A stretch of DNA of 64,000 nucleotides from a virus. A program made the position numbers and the translations under genes. Positions 35,104-43,438 of this stretch are shown here, piece by piece. The notes beneath the pieces are model-generated. The model was not told the origin of the DNA and did no database searches. It worked only from the letters and a program-made list of their open reading frames with translations. The stretch covers positions 1 through 64,000 of IMG/VR virus record IMGVR_UViG_3300014913_000011; one strand, 5' to 3'. Numbering within the stretch: the stretch's first letter is position 1; each line of letters begins with the position of its first letter.

Positions 35104-38035
35104 TTTTCTGTGTTATAACTCCTCCGTTCCTTATTCTACGAATCCCGCTTGATCTTTGCTCTTGCATGAACTCCTGAGGTGTACAAACTAGTCTACCTTG
35201 TTGTATCATACCAACATCTGGGCCAGATGTCAAACTTTGTTCGTTTATTTCCCTTATTATACCTGTTGTAGGTACACTTAAATCTTCTCCGGGCTTAAAC
35301 CCCCGATCATACGCACATTTACCTGCTAATATGAAGGCTGTATATAAATCCTTTGTGTTCTTGTCCAGATTTGATTTTCGCGCTGCATTACTGCTGTTTG
35401 CATTTTTAGGTAAATCATACCTTGGAAGTTCTTTAACACCTGAACTAGTTATGATGATTGAAGCTATTTGATCTATCATCTTCTGAACTAAATCTATTGT
35501 TTTTATCCTTCCTTTTGCGTCTGGTGAGCTTTGTACTTCTATTGGATTATTAGATTGAGGTAATTTTAATAAACCTTGCTCTAATAATGCCTTAGTATTA
35601 TTATTAGCATCACCTATAAATTCACTTACAAAATTACACATAGTAAGAATTCTCTTTCCTGTCATAAAAGGGCTTGACTCTTTCTCAATAATCTTTGTTT
35701 TTAGATGATCTCCCACGTCTAATTGACTTGGATCTGCTAGTAGATCCTGTAAAGTTCTACCTCCACCTCCAGAATCCATGTAAATTTCCTCAGGACTGAA
35801 TTTGAATATTAAATCAAGGATAGTTTTTGCCTGATCCTGGAAAGAGGCAGTGCCCCCTGGAATTTCTACTATATGAACTACCTTACATACGAACCCTAGC
35901 TCCATAATTACTATTGCTGTAGAATCTCTATCCCTAGCCACGTCAATTCCGAATACGTATTTGGTGTTTTTATGTTTATTTAAATCTCTCTCTGAATATG
36001 GAACTAGATCCACTTCCCTACATGCAGAAAGTAAAGCCATCGGAAATGCACCTGCTGAGTCTGCAATCCACTCAGCACACCACTCTGTAAGGAACATATG
36101 CGAAGGATCGTTATTCATTGCATTATCAATTAGGTCTTGCTCTAAAAAACCTTCAGGTATATCATTCCAAGGAACAAAATTTAAGGAGTGCTTATTACTT
36201 CCTGCTTTCATCTGTTGCCAAAATTTTTGAATAGTAGCCCACCAGTAATTAAATTGGTAATATCCAGAAGTAATCGCGATATATCCATTATCAGTGGAGA
36301 GTAAGTTTTCTATTAACTGTATATTATTTTTTCCTGACTCCTTATACTCGTTCTTAAGTTTTTCTAATTCTATTACCCTACCCATAGGATCAACTGATGT
36401 GGCAAGCATAGGTAGAATTACACTACTTAGAATTACCTCAGGGAGCTGAACACACTCATCAATTAATATCTCACTAAAACGTAGCCCTCTAATTTTTGCT
36501 CCATCTGTTCCTACTGGCAAAGCATTTAAGTAACTAGACTGATAACCCGTTGCAGGTGGTTTGAGTATACACTTACAAGCATCATTACCTTCAGTTGGCT
36601 CTTTAAGAATGCATTCTGCTAATAAAGGACTATCATCTACAAACTTTGTAAACTCTTTAAAAATAAGTTTTGACTGCCTGTAGGAAGGACCGAATACTCC
36701 CATTCTTGAGTTTGGATATAATAACATTTTAAGTGCTAAGTATACAGCACATAGGAACGTATTATGAGTAACGATATAATCATCGGTTACATATAGTTCT
36801 TCAGGATCATCTATCTTTATGCAGGTTGCATAATCTTTCTTTCCCGTAAACTCTATTGATTCTATCCTAAGACCAAAATTTTTTTCTGAATATTGATCTG
36901 TTTCTTTAAATCTCTCTAATTTTCTAGGTGATGAAACCAGTTCTCTTTTATCTTTATACCTAATACCTAATCTATAAGACTTTCTTCCTTTAACCTTGTC
37001 TCCATACTTATCCGTATACTTAGTTACTCTCGCCTGTATTGTACATATTCCACCCAATTTCCAAATTAAGGTTTGCACTTGTGTAGCCAACTCTTTACTT
37101 GTCGTTGTGTAGGTTATACTTCCACCTTTCACAGTTGTTCTATCTGTATCTATTAAACCCTGGATTAATTCGATGGTTTGTTTTCTTGATAGATTCATGT
37201 AGGCTTCAGGTATACTTTTGTCTTGGGACTTTTTACCAAAAATATTTAACCTTTTTAGTTCTTCTTTTAGAGTGTTTATATGAACTCTGCCTAAATTTCT
37301 TAGTTTTTTATGAACTATTACATAGTCATACTTACCTCTCTTGGAAAGTTCTAAATCTTCAGGTAGTGCCTTTGATACTTTCTCTAGTATAAAACCATCA
37401 GCTGAAGTAAATCCTACGTGATGTGTCATACATCCATCTCCAACTAAAGCCCCCAATAGGTACGGATGTATGTATAATTCTTTATCCACTTCTAATACTA
37501 CATTCTCTGCGACAGGTATTCTAGGATACCTATGATTTCTCTTAGCTTTACCACTACCAATATACTCTTTAATATCCTCTGTTTCTAATACTTCATACTG
37601 CCCAGATCCATTTACCCCTCGGACTGTCCATAAGTGTTCTTTAGTACACTCACAGGTTCTTCCATCATAGAAGTTTACTTTATAGATGTCTTGCTTACCC
37701 TGTGGAAATATACCTATGACATTACTTAAGCTGCCTTTAGGAGTAATAACTTGGTCACCGATTTTAATATCTTCAATTTTTACCCAACCATTAACTGTTA
37801 ATACTTTAGATCCATTAACAGTCGCTTTACCAAATCCTCTAGAAGCAGTAAGTTGGTTGAACTTGCTCTGCCACCAATCCATTAAAATCTTCCCCTGCAC
37901 TGGTAATAATGTCACAGGTCTACCATCTCTTACTAATAAATGATTAGCAGCTATTATAGGATTCTGCCTATAAAAATGAATTAATCTTGTTATATCGTCT
38001 GGTAAAGTATTACTTCTAGATTGAATTAAAACCAT
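35078..38035 (-). CDS. terL: Terminase large subunit containing an intein
   Basis: 985 codons; codons 71-425 are an intein. The mature protein (630 residues) packages DNA into the head. The ATPase Walker A is split: TASRGFGK (63-70) joins TFLC (426-429) after splicing. Walker B is LRFSEILIDEC. The C-terminal RuvC-type nuclease has GIDVARDRDSTAIVI (first Asp), IYMDSGGGGRTLQDLL (second) and further acidic residues downstream. It ends in a basic run (GRKKRRR). Upstream is a small-subunit candidate and downstream the portal, the canonical order. It starts by coupling (TTAATG) with no clear SD. Confidence 0.95.
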   Translation of the reverse strand: MVLIQSRSNTLPDDITRLIHFYRQNPIIAANHLLVRDGRPVTLLPVQGKILMDWWQSKFNQLTASRGFGKATVNGSKVLTVNGWVKIEDIKIGDQVITPKGSLSNVIGIFPQGKQDIYKVNFYDGRTCECTKEHLWTVRGVNGSGQYEVLETEDIKEYIGSGKAKRNHRYPRIPVAENVVLEVDKELYIHPYLLGALVGDGCMTHHVGFTSADGFILEKVSKALPEDLELSKRGKYDYVIVHKKLRNLGRVHINTLKEELKRLNIFGKKSQDKSIPEAYMNLSRKQTIELIQGLIDTDRTTVKGGSITYTTTSKELATQVQTLIWKLGGICTIQARVTKYTDKYGDKVKGRKSYRLGIRYKDKRELVSSPRKLERFKETDQYSEKNFGLRIESIEFTGKKDYATCIKIDDPEELYVTDDYIVTHNTFLCAVYLALKMLLYPNSRMGVFGPSYRQSKLIFKEFTKFVDDSPLLAECILKEPTEGNDACKCILKPPATGYQSSYLNALPVGTDGAKIRGLRFSEILIDECVQLPEVILSSVILPMLATSVDPMGRVIELEKLKNEYKESGKNNIQLIENLLSTDNGYIAITSGYYQFNYWWATIQKFWQQMKAGSNKHSLNFVPWNDIPEGFLEQDLIDNAMNNDPSHMFLTEWCAEWIADSAGAFPMALLSACREVDLVPYSERDLNKHKNTKYVFGIDVARDRDSTAIVIMELGFVCKVVHIVEIPGGTASFQDQAKTILDLIFKFSPEEIYMDSGGGGRTLQDLLADPSQLDVGDHLKTKIIEKESSPFMTGKRILTMCNFVSEFIGDANNNTKALLEQGLLKLPQSNNPIEVQSSPDAKGRIKTIDLVQKMIDQIASIIITSSGVKELPRYDLPKNANSSNAARKSNLDKNTKDLYTAFILAGKCAYDRGFKPGEDLSVPTTGIIREINEQSLTSGPDVGMIQQGRLVCTPQEFMQEQRSSGIRRIRNGGVITQKSGRKKRRR
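36761..37825 (-). mobile_element. Putative class 3 intein with LAGLIDADG endonuclease in terL
   Basis: Encodes residues 71-425 (355 residues), inserted inside the Walker A P-loop. It starts with Ala (ATVNGSKVLTVNGWVKIEDI) instead of Cys/Ser. Block B is TKEHLW with Trp136; block F is ATCIKIDD with Cys405; it ends VTHN before Thr426. Trp at block B, Cys at block F and Thr at +1 are the W-C-T set that defines class 3 inteins, in which the internal Cys replaces Cys1 as the first nucleophile. Two endonuclease motifs are visible: LLGALVGDG (193-201) and IQGLIDTDR (291-299). Splicing is required to make a working packaging ATPase. Confidence 0.9.
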
Positions 38036-38679
38036 TAAGGTGTATTTACCTTTATCTTTTTTTTACTTTTATCTTTTTTACTTTCTACCACTTCTAAAGC
38101 TGAATGTAAAGTCATATACTCATCTACATCGGTGTGATCACTATTTTCATACTTATCTAATATTTTTTGCTGCTGTTTATCAAACATTGCGAATAATTTA
38201 GGTTCTTGTTTAAATTTTCCTAACATATCCATCATTGTCATTTCTCTTCTATTCTTTCTTTCCTCTTGTCTAGATGATGCTGTAATTTTCAGACTTTTTT
38301 GAAGAGTATCTACCTGTTTTGAAATATTAACAATGTCATTCATCGTTGTCTTATCAGGTGATCCTGCACAGACTGTAAGTACTTTATACATTTCATCTCT
38401 TCTGATAATATCACGGTAAAGGGTCGCTATATCTTTTATCTCTGTCTCTGTAAGTTCCTTCGAACCTAACTCTATTATTAGTTTATCACATAATTTTAAA
38501 AATCTATTTCTTTCTTCCAATTTTAAAGTATTTTCAGGTACATATAGATACAAATCATCTGAGGTGATCTCAGCATTCTGCATAGAGTACTGCTTGTACC
38601 GTTTCTTAGTTACTTTAGTGTACTTTTCTTTTGTAGAATCTTGCTCTACTATCTCTAACTCTTCTTCTTTATTGCTCAT
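38035..38679 (-). CDS. Putative terminase small subunit
   Basis: 214 residues, immediately upstream of terL and overlapping it by one base. It is charged and helical (LEERNRFLKLCDKLIIELGS, ETEIKDIATLYRDIIRRDEM), with a Lys-rich C-terminus (KDKSKKKIKVNTP) suited to DNA binding. Small subunits are poorly conserved and usually recognised by position; that is the main ground here. It lacks a clear HTH to the eye. Confidence 0.5.
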   Translation of the reverse strand: MSNKEEELEIVEQDSTKEKYTKVTKKRYKQYSMQNAEITSDDLYLYVPENTLKLEERNRFLKLCDKLIIELGSKELTETEIKDIATLYRDIIRRDEMYKVLTVCAGSPDKTTMNDIVNISKQVDTLQKSLKITASSRQEERKNRREMTMMDMLGKFKQEPKLFAMFDKQQQKILDKYENSDHTDVDEYMTLHSALEVVESKKDKSKKKIKVNTP

Positions 38680-39037
38680 CGTCTAATTCACTTATTAACC
38701 TATCTTTCAACTCTGATGAAAAAGAATTTAATTCTCCACAGTAAAGACAACACTTTCTGGCACTATTAGATCCTACAGTAATAAGTTCTCCACACTTAAT
38801 ACACGGCACTTCACCTATTGTATGACTCACACAACTAGCACTAGTACTAACTATAGATTTATTAGGATCTGTACCACTTATTTCGTGATAGTACATTCCA
38901 GTTTTGGGATCTCTTCTACCAGCCTTGTATTTATCATAATGCTGATTTTGTTTCTCTATCATCTTAAAGTACTTCTTGTCGCCCATCTCTGCCCTGAGAG
39001 GGGTGTCTTTAGCCTTGGGTGCTTCTTTTAATGTCAT
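38669..39037 (-). CDS. Zinc-ribbon protein upstream of the terminase genes
   Basis: 122 residues, ATG with AGGAAG. The N-terminus is basic (KEAPKAKDTPLRAEMGDKKY). Two knuckles, CIKC (about 79-82) and CLYCG (about 97-101) with an extra adjacent Cys, make a probable zinc ribbon. It overlaps the small-subunit candidate by about 11 nt, suggesting joint expression with packaging genes. The partner is unknown. Confidence 0.6.
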   Translation of the reverse strand: MTLKEAPKAKDTPLRAEMGDKKYFKMIEKQNQHYDKYKAGRRDPKTGMYYHEISGTDPNKSIVSTSASCVSHTIGEVPCIKCGELITVGSNSARKCCLYCGELNSFSSELKDRLISELDDEQ

Positions 39038-39038
39038 C

Positions 39039-39680
39039 TTATCTTCCTATCAAATTATCTAATATTCTACTAAATTTTGTCAATATATTTTCCTCTAAGC
39101 TTTTGTAATCTGGATTTCCTAAGATCTTTGTTATAAGAGAAGAGGTATGATATTTGGCCTCACATTTTGACCATACAGGTTCAGAGTGATCGTCTTCTAC
39201 ATCCAGCATATCCATCACATAATGTTGCACTTCGTGTCTCCAGGTAATTCTGAGATCTTCTACCCGCTGTCTTACCATGAATACTTGCTTTGTCTTGTAG
39301 GTATAAAATCCTAACACACGCCCGCCTGAAGGTCTAAGCCTAATGTAGTTAATTCTTTTTCCAGAATATACATCAGGTGAACTTAATTCAAGTATATTAC
39401 ATTCAGGAATTTTTAGCAACTTTCCTGGATTTGCCAAAAACTTGTCATATAGTTTTTTATCAGAAGCCAAAGTGCAGTTTACGGATTTTATATATTCTTC
39501 CTTAACTCTAATATATTTTGAACATGGGGAAACATCCTCACTACCAGTAAAGTGTAGTTTCGGATAGACCTCTGGATTTGTAATAGGAATATATTTAAAA
39601 TTAGTTATAATTGCTTGTAAGAATACAATAAAAAGAAAACTAACAAAACAAGTCTTTAATATGTCCAATAGTACTCTCAT
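39039..39680 (-). CDS. Membrane-anchored zincin-like protein (HEVQH)
   Basis: 213 residues with an N-terminal hydrophobic helix (residues 8-26, ILKTCFVSFLFIVFLQAII), so anchored in the membrane with the bulk outside the cytoplasm. A zinc-protease HExxH motif, HEVQH (149-153), is followed by a possible third ligand His165 in DDHSEPVW, as in compact metallopeptidases. It might cut a periplasmic or cell-wall protein. There is no SD; a promoter motif (39689-39698) sits 8 nt before the ATG, so the mRNA may be leaderless. Activity is inferred from motif only. Confidence 0.6.
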   Translation of the reverse strand: MRVLLDILKTCFVSFLFIVFLQAIITNFKYIPITNPEVYPKLHFTGSEDVSPCSKYIRVKEEYIKSVNCTLASDKKLYDKFLANPGKLLKIPECNILELSSPDVYSGKRINYIRLRPSGGRVLGFYTYKTKQVFMVRQRVEDLRITWRHEVQHYVMDMLDVEDDHSEPVWSKCEAKYHTSSLITKILGNPDYKSLEENILTKFSRILDNLIGR

Positions 39681-39688
39681 ATATTATG

Positions 39689-39698
39689 ATAAAGTACA
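39689..39698 (-). promoter_or_regulatory. Late-type promoter motif (TGTACTTTAT), 8 nt before the ATG
   Basis: On the minus strand it reads TGTACTTTAT, one base from the recurrent motif. The spacing of 8 nt to the ATG at 39680 and the absence of an SD suggest a leaderless message. Confidence 0.4.
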
Positions 39699-39716
39699 AA
39701 AATTGACTATTGGCCA

Positions 39717-39962
39717 TTATTTTCTTGTTCTGACAGCACCTCTTCTTCTCTGACGTTCAGCATCGTTTGCTGGATAATCCTCAGGTATCTTAGGTCCTAC
39801 CCACTGCTCTACACCATTAGTAGCTACGACTTCTTCTCTCTTGCCATCAATTATCACTGTAGTAACTCCAAGGATTTCAGGCTCTTCTACTAATGTTGGA
39901 TTAGTTCCAGATATCGCTTGAACTTCATTATTATAAAATGTAAAAAATGTTTTTCCTGCCAT
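39717..39962 (-). CDS. Small hypothetical protein
   Basis: 81 residues, ATG with AGAGGTAA. It begins MAGKTFFTFYNNEVQAISGT and ends in a basic Arg-rich run (ERQRRRGAVRTRK). It is preceded by the promoter motif at 39980-39989, so it is probably transcribed separately. It resembles in size and start the other single-promoter small proteins at 50893 and 60921. The function is unknown; abundant small virion-associated protein is one guess. Confidence 0.55.
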   Translation of the reverse strand: MAGKTFFTFYNNEVQAISGTNPTLVEEPEILGVTTVIIDGKREEVVATNGVEQWVGPKIPEDYPANDAERQRRRGAVRTRK

Positions 39963-39979
39963 AATTACCTCTATATAAA

Positions 39980-39989
39980 GTATAGTACA
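39980..39989 (-). promoter_or_regulatory. Late-type promoter motif (TGTACTATAC)
   Basis: On the minus strand it reads TGTACTATAC, followed by a short leader with the SD AGAGG and the ATG at 39962. Confidence 0.55.
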
Positions 39990-39990
39990 T

Positions 39991-40614
39991 TTAGTACTTT
40001 GTTTTCCTTAATTTATATCCACCCATTGGATAATGAATGTTAGGCTCCACTGGAGACATATACCCATCAGATCGCCATCTTATATTAAATTGAGCTGAAG
40101 TGTTTATAGGTATATACGGGTATCTAGGAGTGAATTGAAATTGTTGAGCTGGAAATTCTGTGTACCAAAACTCAGCAATAGCTGGATCGCTGTTATCATT
40201 TTCCCATTCATCATTTATAATACCTGGGACATCAAGAGGATATCCCTGTTGTGGTCCAATAGTAAACGGTGGGTCTGTTAAAGGTTCAATACCACTAGAC
40301 GTTGCTATATATCCTGGCTCTAGTTTTAGACCGTCTGAAGCTCGATTGATATACCTATTCTTGCTACTGTCTAGTGGCCTAGCCAGTCTAATACTAAGCT
40401 CATCGTGTCCTAGAGGTATAATTGGTGCTCTCCCTCCCCACTCCCTGTGTAATGTCGGATCTTTAAAGGGAACATTAGATTCTACTTTTCTATCGTAATT
40501 CATAGGGAATTTTGCCCTACTTCTCTGATAGGTTGGTTTATTTACTCTGCCTGGATACCAAGATGCTGCTGACTTATCTGTAGTATATGTTGGTGCCTTC
40601 TCTCTATTTGCCAC
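39991..40614 (-). CDS. Hypothetical Pro/Tyr-rich protein
   Basis: 207 residues, GTG start with AGGAG 10 nt upstream. It is rich in Pro, Tyr, Arg and Asn with few hydrophobic core positions (MNYDRKVESNVPFKDPTLHR; FTPRYPYIPINTSAQFNIRW), so it is probably extended or a structural protein that wraps around others. It has its own promoter motif upstream (40654-40663). No family is recognised. Confidence 0.5.
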   Translation of the reverse strand: MANREKAPTYTTDKSAASWYPGRVNKPTYQRSRAKFPMNYDRKVESNVPFKDPTLHREWGGRAPIIPLGHDELSIRLARPLDSSKNRYINRASDGLKLEPGYIATSSGIEPLTDPPFTIGPQQGYPLDVPGIINDEWENDNSDPAIAEFWYTEFPAQQFQFTPRYPYIPINTSAQFNIRWRSDGYMSPVEPNIHYPMGGYKLRKTKY

Positions 40615-40648
40615 TAATTGTGTCTCCTAAATAACTATTCCCAATTAC

Positions 40649-41317
40649 TTAAAATATAGTACAATTAGTAGGTAAGTGCTGTGTAAGTACTTCCTTAGCC
40701 CTATCTTCAAGGTCTTCTAATGACCCATCGTTTAGTATAGTATCTGTCCAATATTTAAAATCGTTTAAATCATTTTCACTAATATCACCTGCAGCAGTTT
40801 TTGACTTTATATTGGGTCTATTTACTTTGACCATCTGTAAGGTGTTAAAATCACTAGAGGATTCCCATTTCTTAGCTACTATAGCTTCATTCTTAAACCT
40901 AAAGTCAGTAATTAAAAATCTTGAAATACCTTCCTCTTCTATCATGTAAGGTATCCGAACATTAAATATATAATCTGCCCAAATAGTTGGATTTATTGAT
41001 CTTTGATCCTGTCCAAATAATTGTAATACTCTTCTAGGTGTAAAATAGGGTAAGTAGTCTGGATTAGGATCCAGCTCACCAACTACATCTGCAATAAACT
41101 CTAAATCACGATTATTAGAATATCTAAGATCTAGAATGTCCTTCTCATCTCCAAACATTTGTTCTTCAGAGAAGTCATATAGGTCTGCCACCGTATACTT
41201 AAGTTTATCTGCAAACGCTAGTCTTTTAAATCCCATCTCCTTACCGATGATGTCATATATAGTATCTTTACCTGATTGACTTTTATGTCCTAACATAACT
41301 ACTTGAATTTGTTTCAT
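40649..41317 (-). CDS. Deoxynucleoside monophosphate kinase
   Basis: 222 residues, ATG with GGAG. The N-terminal P-loop GHKSQSGKDT (10-19) precedes the LID-type arginine region; RRVLQLFGQDQRSINPTIWA and FLITDFRFKNEA are hallmarks of phage dNMP kinases of the T4 gp1/T5 Dmk family. It phosphorylates dNMPs, including modified bases in some phages, to supply DNA precursors. It is a nucleotide-metabolism gene set within the leftward operon. The stop codon region contains the promoter motif for the next gene. Confidence 0.85.
   Translation of the reverse strand: MKQIQVVMLGHKSQSGKDTIYDIIGKEMGFKRLAFADKLKYTVADLYDFSEEQMFGDEKDILDLRYSNNRDLEFIADVVGELDPNPDYLPYFTPRRVLQLFGQDQRSINPTIWADYIFNVRIPYMIEEEGISRFLITDFRFKNEAIVAKKWESSSDFNTLQMVKVNRPNIKSKTAAGDISENDLNDFKYWTDTILNDGSLEDLEDRAKEVLTQHLPTNCTIF
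40654..40663 (-). promoter_or_regulatory. Late-type promoter motif (TGTACTATAT)
   Basis: An exact copy of the motif on the minus strand, embedded in the last codons of the dNMP kinase gene, 39 nt upstream of the GTG at 40614. Confidence 0.55.
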
Positions 41318-41544
41318 TATTTACTCCATTTTTCTGCTGCTGCTGTTAACCCTCTTAACTCTTTACTTACTTTTTTAAACTTCTTCTCTACTTTTTTAAC
41401 ATTATAACCTACTGACTTTCCAGATCCGAGTCTCTCTATTGTTACGATTACAGGAATATCCTCATCCGAAGTTGGACACTTACTGAGTATCCAATTATCT
41501 TCCTTCCCATTCCAATATGCTGCAAAGTTTATATTATTTTCCAT
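41317..41544 (-). CDS. Hypothetical small protein
   Basis: 75 residues, overlapping the dNMP kinase start by one base. Aromatic N-terminal half (FAAYWNGKEDNWILSKCPTS), basic helical C-terminus (KKVEKKFKKVSKELRGL). It overlaps the gene upstream by 11 nt. SD weak. No family is recognised. Confidence 0.5.
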   Translation of the reverse strand: MENNINFAAYWNGKEDNWILSKCPTSDEDIPVIVTIERLGSGKSVGYNVKKVEKKFKKVSKELRGLTAAAEKWSK

Positions 41545-41971
41545 CTTTTAAACATTTTAATATTAAAGATACATACTTATGAGATAAACCTCCAGTTGGA
41601 TTTCCAACCGAATCTACTCCACCTACTTGCTCCTTCAGTATAACAGAAGCAGTTGCTAAATTACAATTGTTTGATAGTAGGAGTTTTAGAAATAGATCAA
41701 AAAGAGCCTCCTTAATTAATACAGAGATAGTACTTCGAAGTTGTTCTCTTTTTTCTTTCTGTTTGGTTTTATTAGCTTCTTCATAAGCTTTCTTAATTAG
41801 CAAACTTACTACTTCTAGTCTTAATCTTAAACTATCTACAGATAGAGCTGCCAATTCACTAGTTCTTTCAACTAGTTGATCTGTAACAGGATCCTCCAGT
41901 TTTAAAAGTATGTTTAAATCGTTTTCCAAACTTTCTATTTCTTTTAATAATGCTAATATAGTAGATTCCAT
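41534..41971 (-). CDS. Hypothetical helical protein
   Basis: 145 residues if the ATG at 41971 is used. An earlier ATG at 41989 lies upstream of the promoter motif (41978-41987) and would not be transcribed from it. Mostly helical Leu/Glu/Lys-rich (LLKEIESLENDLNILLKLED), with a C-terminal conserved-looking GGLSHKYVSLILKCLKDGK. There is no SD. With the motif 6 nt from the ATG, the message would be leaderless. The function is unknown. Confidence 0.45.
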   Translation of the reverse strand: MESTILALLKEIESLENDLNILLKLEDPVTDQLVERTSELAALSVDSLRLRLEVVSLLIKKAYEEANKTKQKEKREQLRSTISVLIKEALFDLFLKLLLSNNCNLATASVILKEQVGGVDSVGNPTGGLSHKYVSLILKCLKDGK

Positions 41972-41977
41972 ACTAGT

Positions 41978-41987
41978 ATATAGTATC
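41978..41987 (-). promoter_or_regulatory. Late-type promoter motif (GATACTATAT), 6 nt before an ATG
   Basis: On the minus strand it reads GATACTATAT. The distance to the ATG at 41971 equals the usual gap between a -10 box and the start site, implying a leaderless transcript. Confidence 0.45.
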
Positions 41988-42009
41988 ATAAAAACATTAA
42001 AAAATAAAG

Positions 42010-42045
42010 AAAAAAAATCTGAGCCTTCAGTAAAGAAGACTCAGA
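42010..42045 (-). terminator. Rho-independent terminator
   Basis: On the minus strand, an 11-bp stem (one G-U) with a 6-nt loop is followed by eight Ts. It lies after the 113-residue gene that ends at 42086 and before the next leftward gene. Confidence 0.85.
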
Positions 42046-42085
42046 CTACAAGCGTCCATTAAGTTAAGTTAAGTTAACTAACTAA

Positions 42086-42427
42086 CTACTCAACAATTGT
42101 AACAGGTCTAGTGCGTGTTTGGGACGCACCAGGAGCTGGGAATGGATTACTCTTAGGAGCAGATGAAACACCTGTCTTATGAATAACGCCCTTTCCAGAA
42201 GTGTTACGACTAGCCACAGGACTACCATTAGGTGTTCCACCTAAGAAGCTTGGAACGCCAGCTACACTACCAGCAGCCCCATCAGGGTTGTTGAAAGGTA
42301 GTCCGTCTATTGCATTAAGTAATGCTGTTCCATCTTCTTCTGCTAGATACTGAATGCCAGTTGACTTATCAGTTCCATCTAACTCTTGAGTGGCACCTGC
42401 TTTATGGGGTTTTCCGACTAAGATCAT
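42086..42427 (-). CDS. Hypothetical Gly/Pro/Ser-rich protein
   Basis: 113 residues, ATG with a strong SD (AGGAGG). Low-complexity, disordered-looking sequence (GTPNGSPVASRNTSGKGVIH, PKSNPFPAPGASQTRTRPV). It has its own promoter motif (42523-42532) and its own terminator, a monocistronic arrangement suggesting abundant expression. No family is recognised; a virion or linker protein is possible. Confidence 0.5.
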   Translation of the reverse strand: MILVGKPHKAGATQELDGTDKSTGIQYLAEEDGTALLNAIDGLPFNNPDGAAGSVAGVPSFLGGTPNGSPVASRNTSGKGVIHKTGVSSAPKSNPFPAPGASQTRTRPVTIVE

Positions 42428-42522
42428 ATATATTTTCCTCCTAGTTAATATTAACTAGAGCATTTCTATCTAAACTCGATTTGCTATCTACAACAAACCA
42501 AAAGTCTGTAAGTTCAAATAGA

Positions 42523-42532
42523 ACATAGTACA
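42523..42532 (-). promoter_or_regulatory. Late-type promoter motif (TGTACTATGT)
   Basis: On the minus strand it reads TGTACTATGT, about 95 nt before the ATG at 42427. One base differs from the consensus. Confidence 0.5.
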
Positions 42533-42542
42533 GATATTAAAA

Positions 42543-43355
42543 TTAAGTTAAAATTACTGGGCCAGTATTAAGTATAAATACTTGATTTTCATAGTGGGAG
42601 GAAGGCTTCCTATCAGAAGTATAGAACTGACTCACGCCTTTTACTGAAATATTCAATACTTTTGATGACTTATATATGATTACTGGTTCAATACAGATGC
42701 ACATACCGGGTATTAGTGGGTGTCCAGAGCCGGGTTTCCCTTTGTTAGGTACGTTAGGTGCTTCGTGTAGGTCTAACCCAATACCATGTCCCTGAAAAGA
42801 CTCAAATATTTTAAACGAAGATCCTGAGTCCCAATCTTCATCCTTTCTAAGCTTTATTACTTCTTTATTTACAGCATGTCCTATATCAGATGTTGTATTT
42901 CCAGGTATGGACTTCTCAAATCCCTGGTAGAAAGCCTCTTTAGCTAATTTAACTAGTTCTTTGTGTTTGGATCTTCCGTCTTCTCCTATAATAACAGTCC
43001 TTGCTGAGTCAGTGCAATAACCATTTTTATGTCTAAGGCCAAAATCTATGGATAAGACATCTCCTTTTTTAAGTTTCTTATTATTTGGAAATCCATGTAC
43101 TATCTGTTCTCGATTTGATACACACGTACAATATGGGTATCCATACATTCCTTTGAAAAGCGGTGTTCCACCCGACTTTTCAATAAGATCTTCGGCTAAA
43201 TTCTCTATATCTTCAGTGGTGTTGCCTTCAACAGCTTGAGTAATTAGTTTATTTCTTATATCTTTACCTAGAATTCCAGCTTCTTTCAGTTTTTCGAGTG
43301 CGTCCTTACTGTAGATATTTACTCCGGTTTTTAAAGTGATTACCTCTTGTCCCAT
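42543..43355 (-). CDS. map: Methionine aminopeptidase (type I)
   Basis: 270 residues, close to the usual type I length. All catalytic positions are visible: His87 (VHGFP), Asp104 (SIDFG), Asp116 (CTDSART), His190 (QGHGIGLDLHE), Glu223 (CIEPV) and Glu256 (HYENQVF), which bind two metal ions. Between Asp104 and Asp116 there is one extra residue compared with typical members. It removes the initiator Met from nascent proteins. There is no SD upstream of the ATG at 43355. It is between the small Gly-rich gene and a fibre-type gene, behind a terminator. Phage copies are uncommon. Confidence 0.92.
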   Translation of the reverse strand: MGQEVITLKTGVNIYSKDALEKLKEAGILGKDIRNKLITQAVEGNTTEDIENLAEDLIEKSGGTPLFKGMYGYPYCTCVSNREQIVHGFPNNKKLKKGDVLSIDFGLRHKNGYCTDSARTVIIGEDGRSKHKELVKLAKEAFYQGFEKSIPGNTTSDIGHAVNKEVIKLRKDEDWDSGSSFKIFESFQGHGIGLDLHEAPNVPNKGKPGSGHPLIPGMCICIEPVIIYKSSKVLNISVKGVSQFYTSDRKPSSHYENQVFILNTGPVILT

Positions 43356-43375
43356 TATTATATACTATCAGTAAT

Positions 43376-43404
43376 AAAAAAAGGAGTCAAGTAATCTTGA
43401 CCCC
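43376..43404 (-). terminator. Rho-independent terminator after the fibre-type gene
   Basis: On the minus strand, a 9-bp stem (GGGGTCAAG with CTTGACTCC, one mismatch) and a 4-nt loop are followed by seven Ts. It sits between the fibre-type gene (ending at 43439) and map. Confidence 0.85.
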
Positions 43405-43438
43405 TCAGAGCATAAATGACAATGTAAGCTTATTGTTA

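Noticed and set aside
42054-42090. Attachment site or direct repeats (GTTAAGTTAAGTTAAC, then AACTAACTAACT)
   Set aside because: It is a simple A/T/G/C pentamer repeat in a terminator-to-gene gap. No integrase or second copy is in the window.
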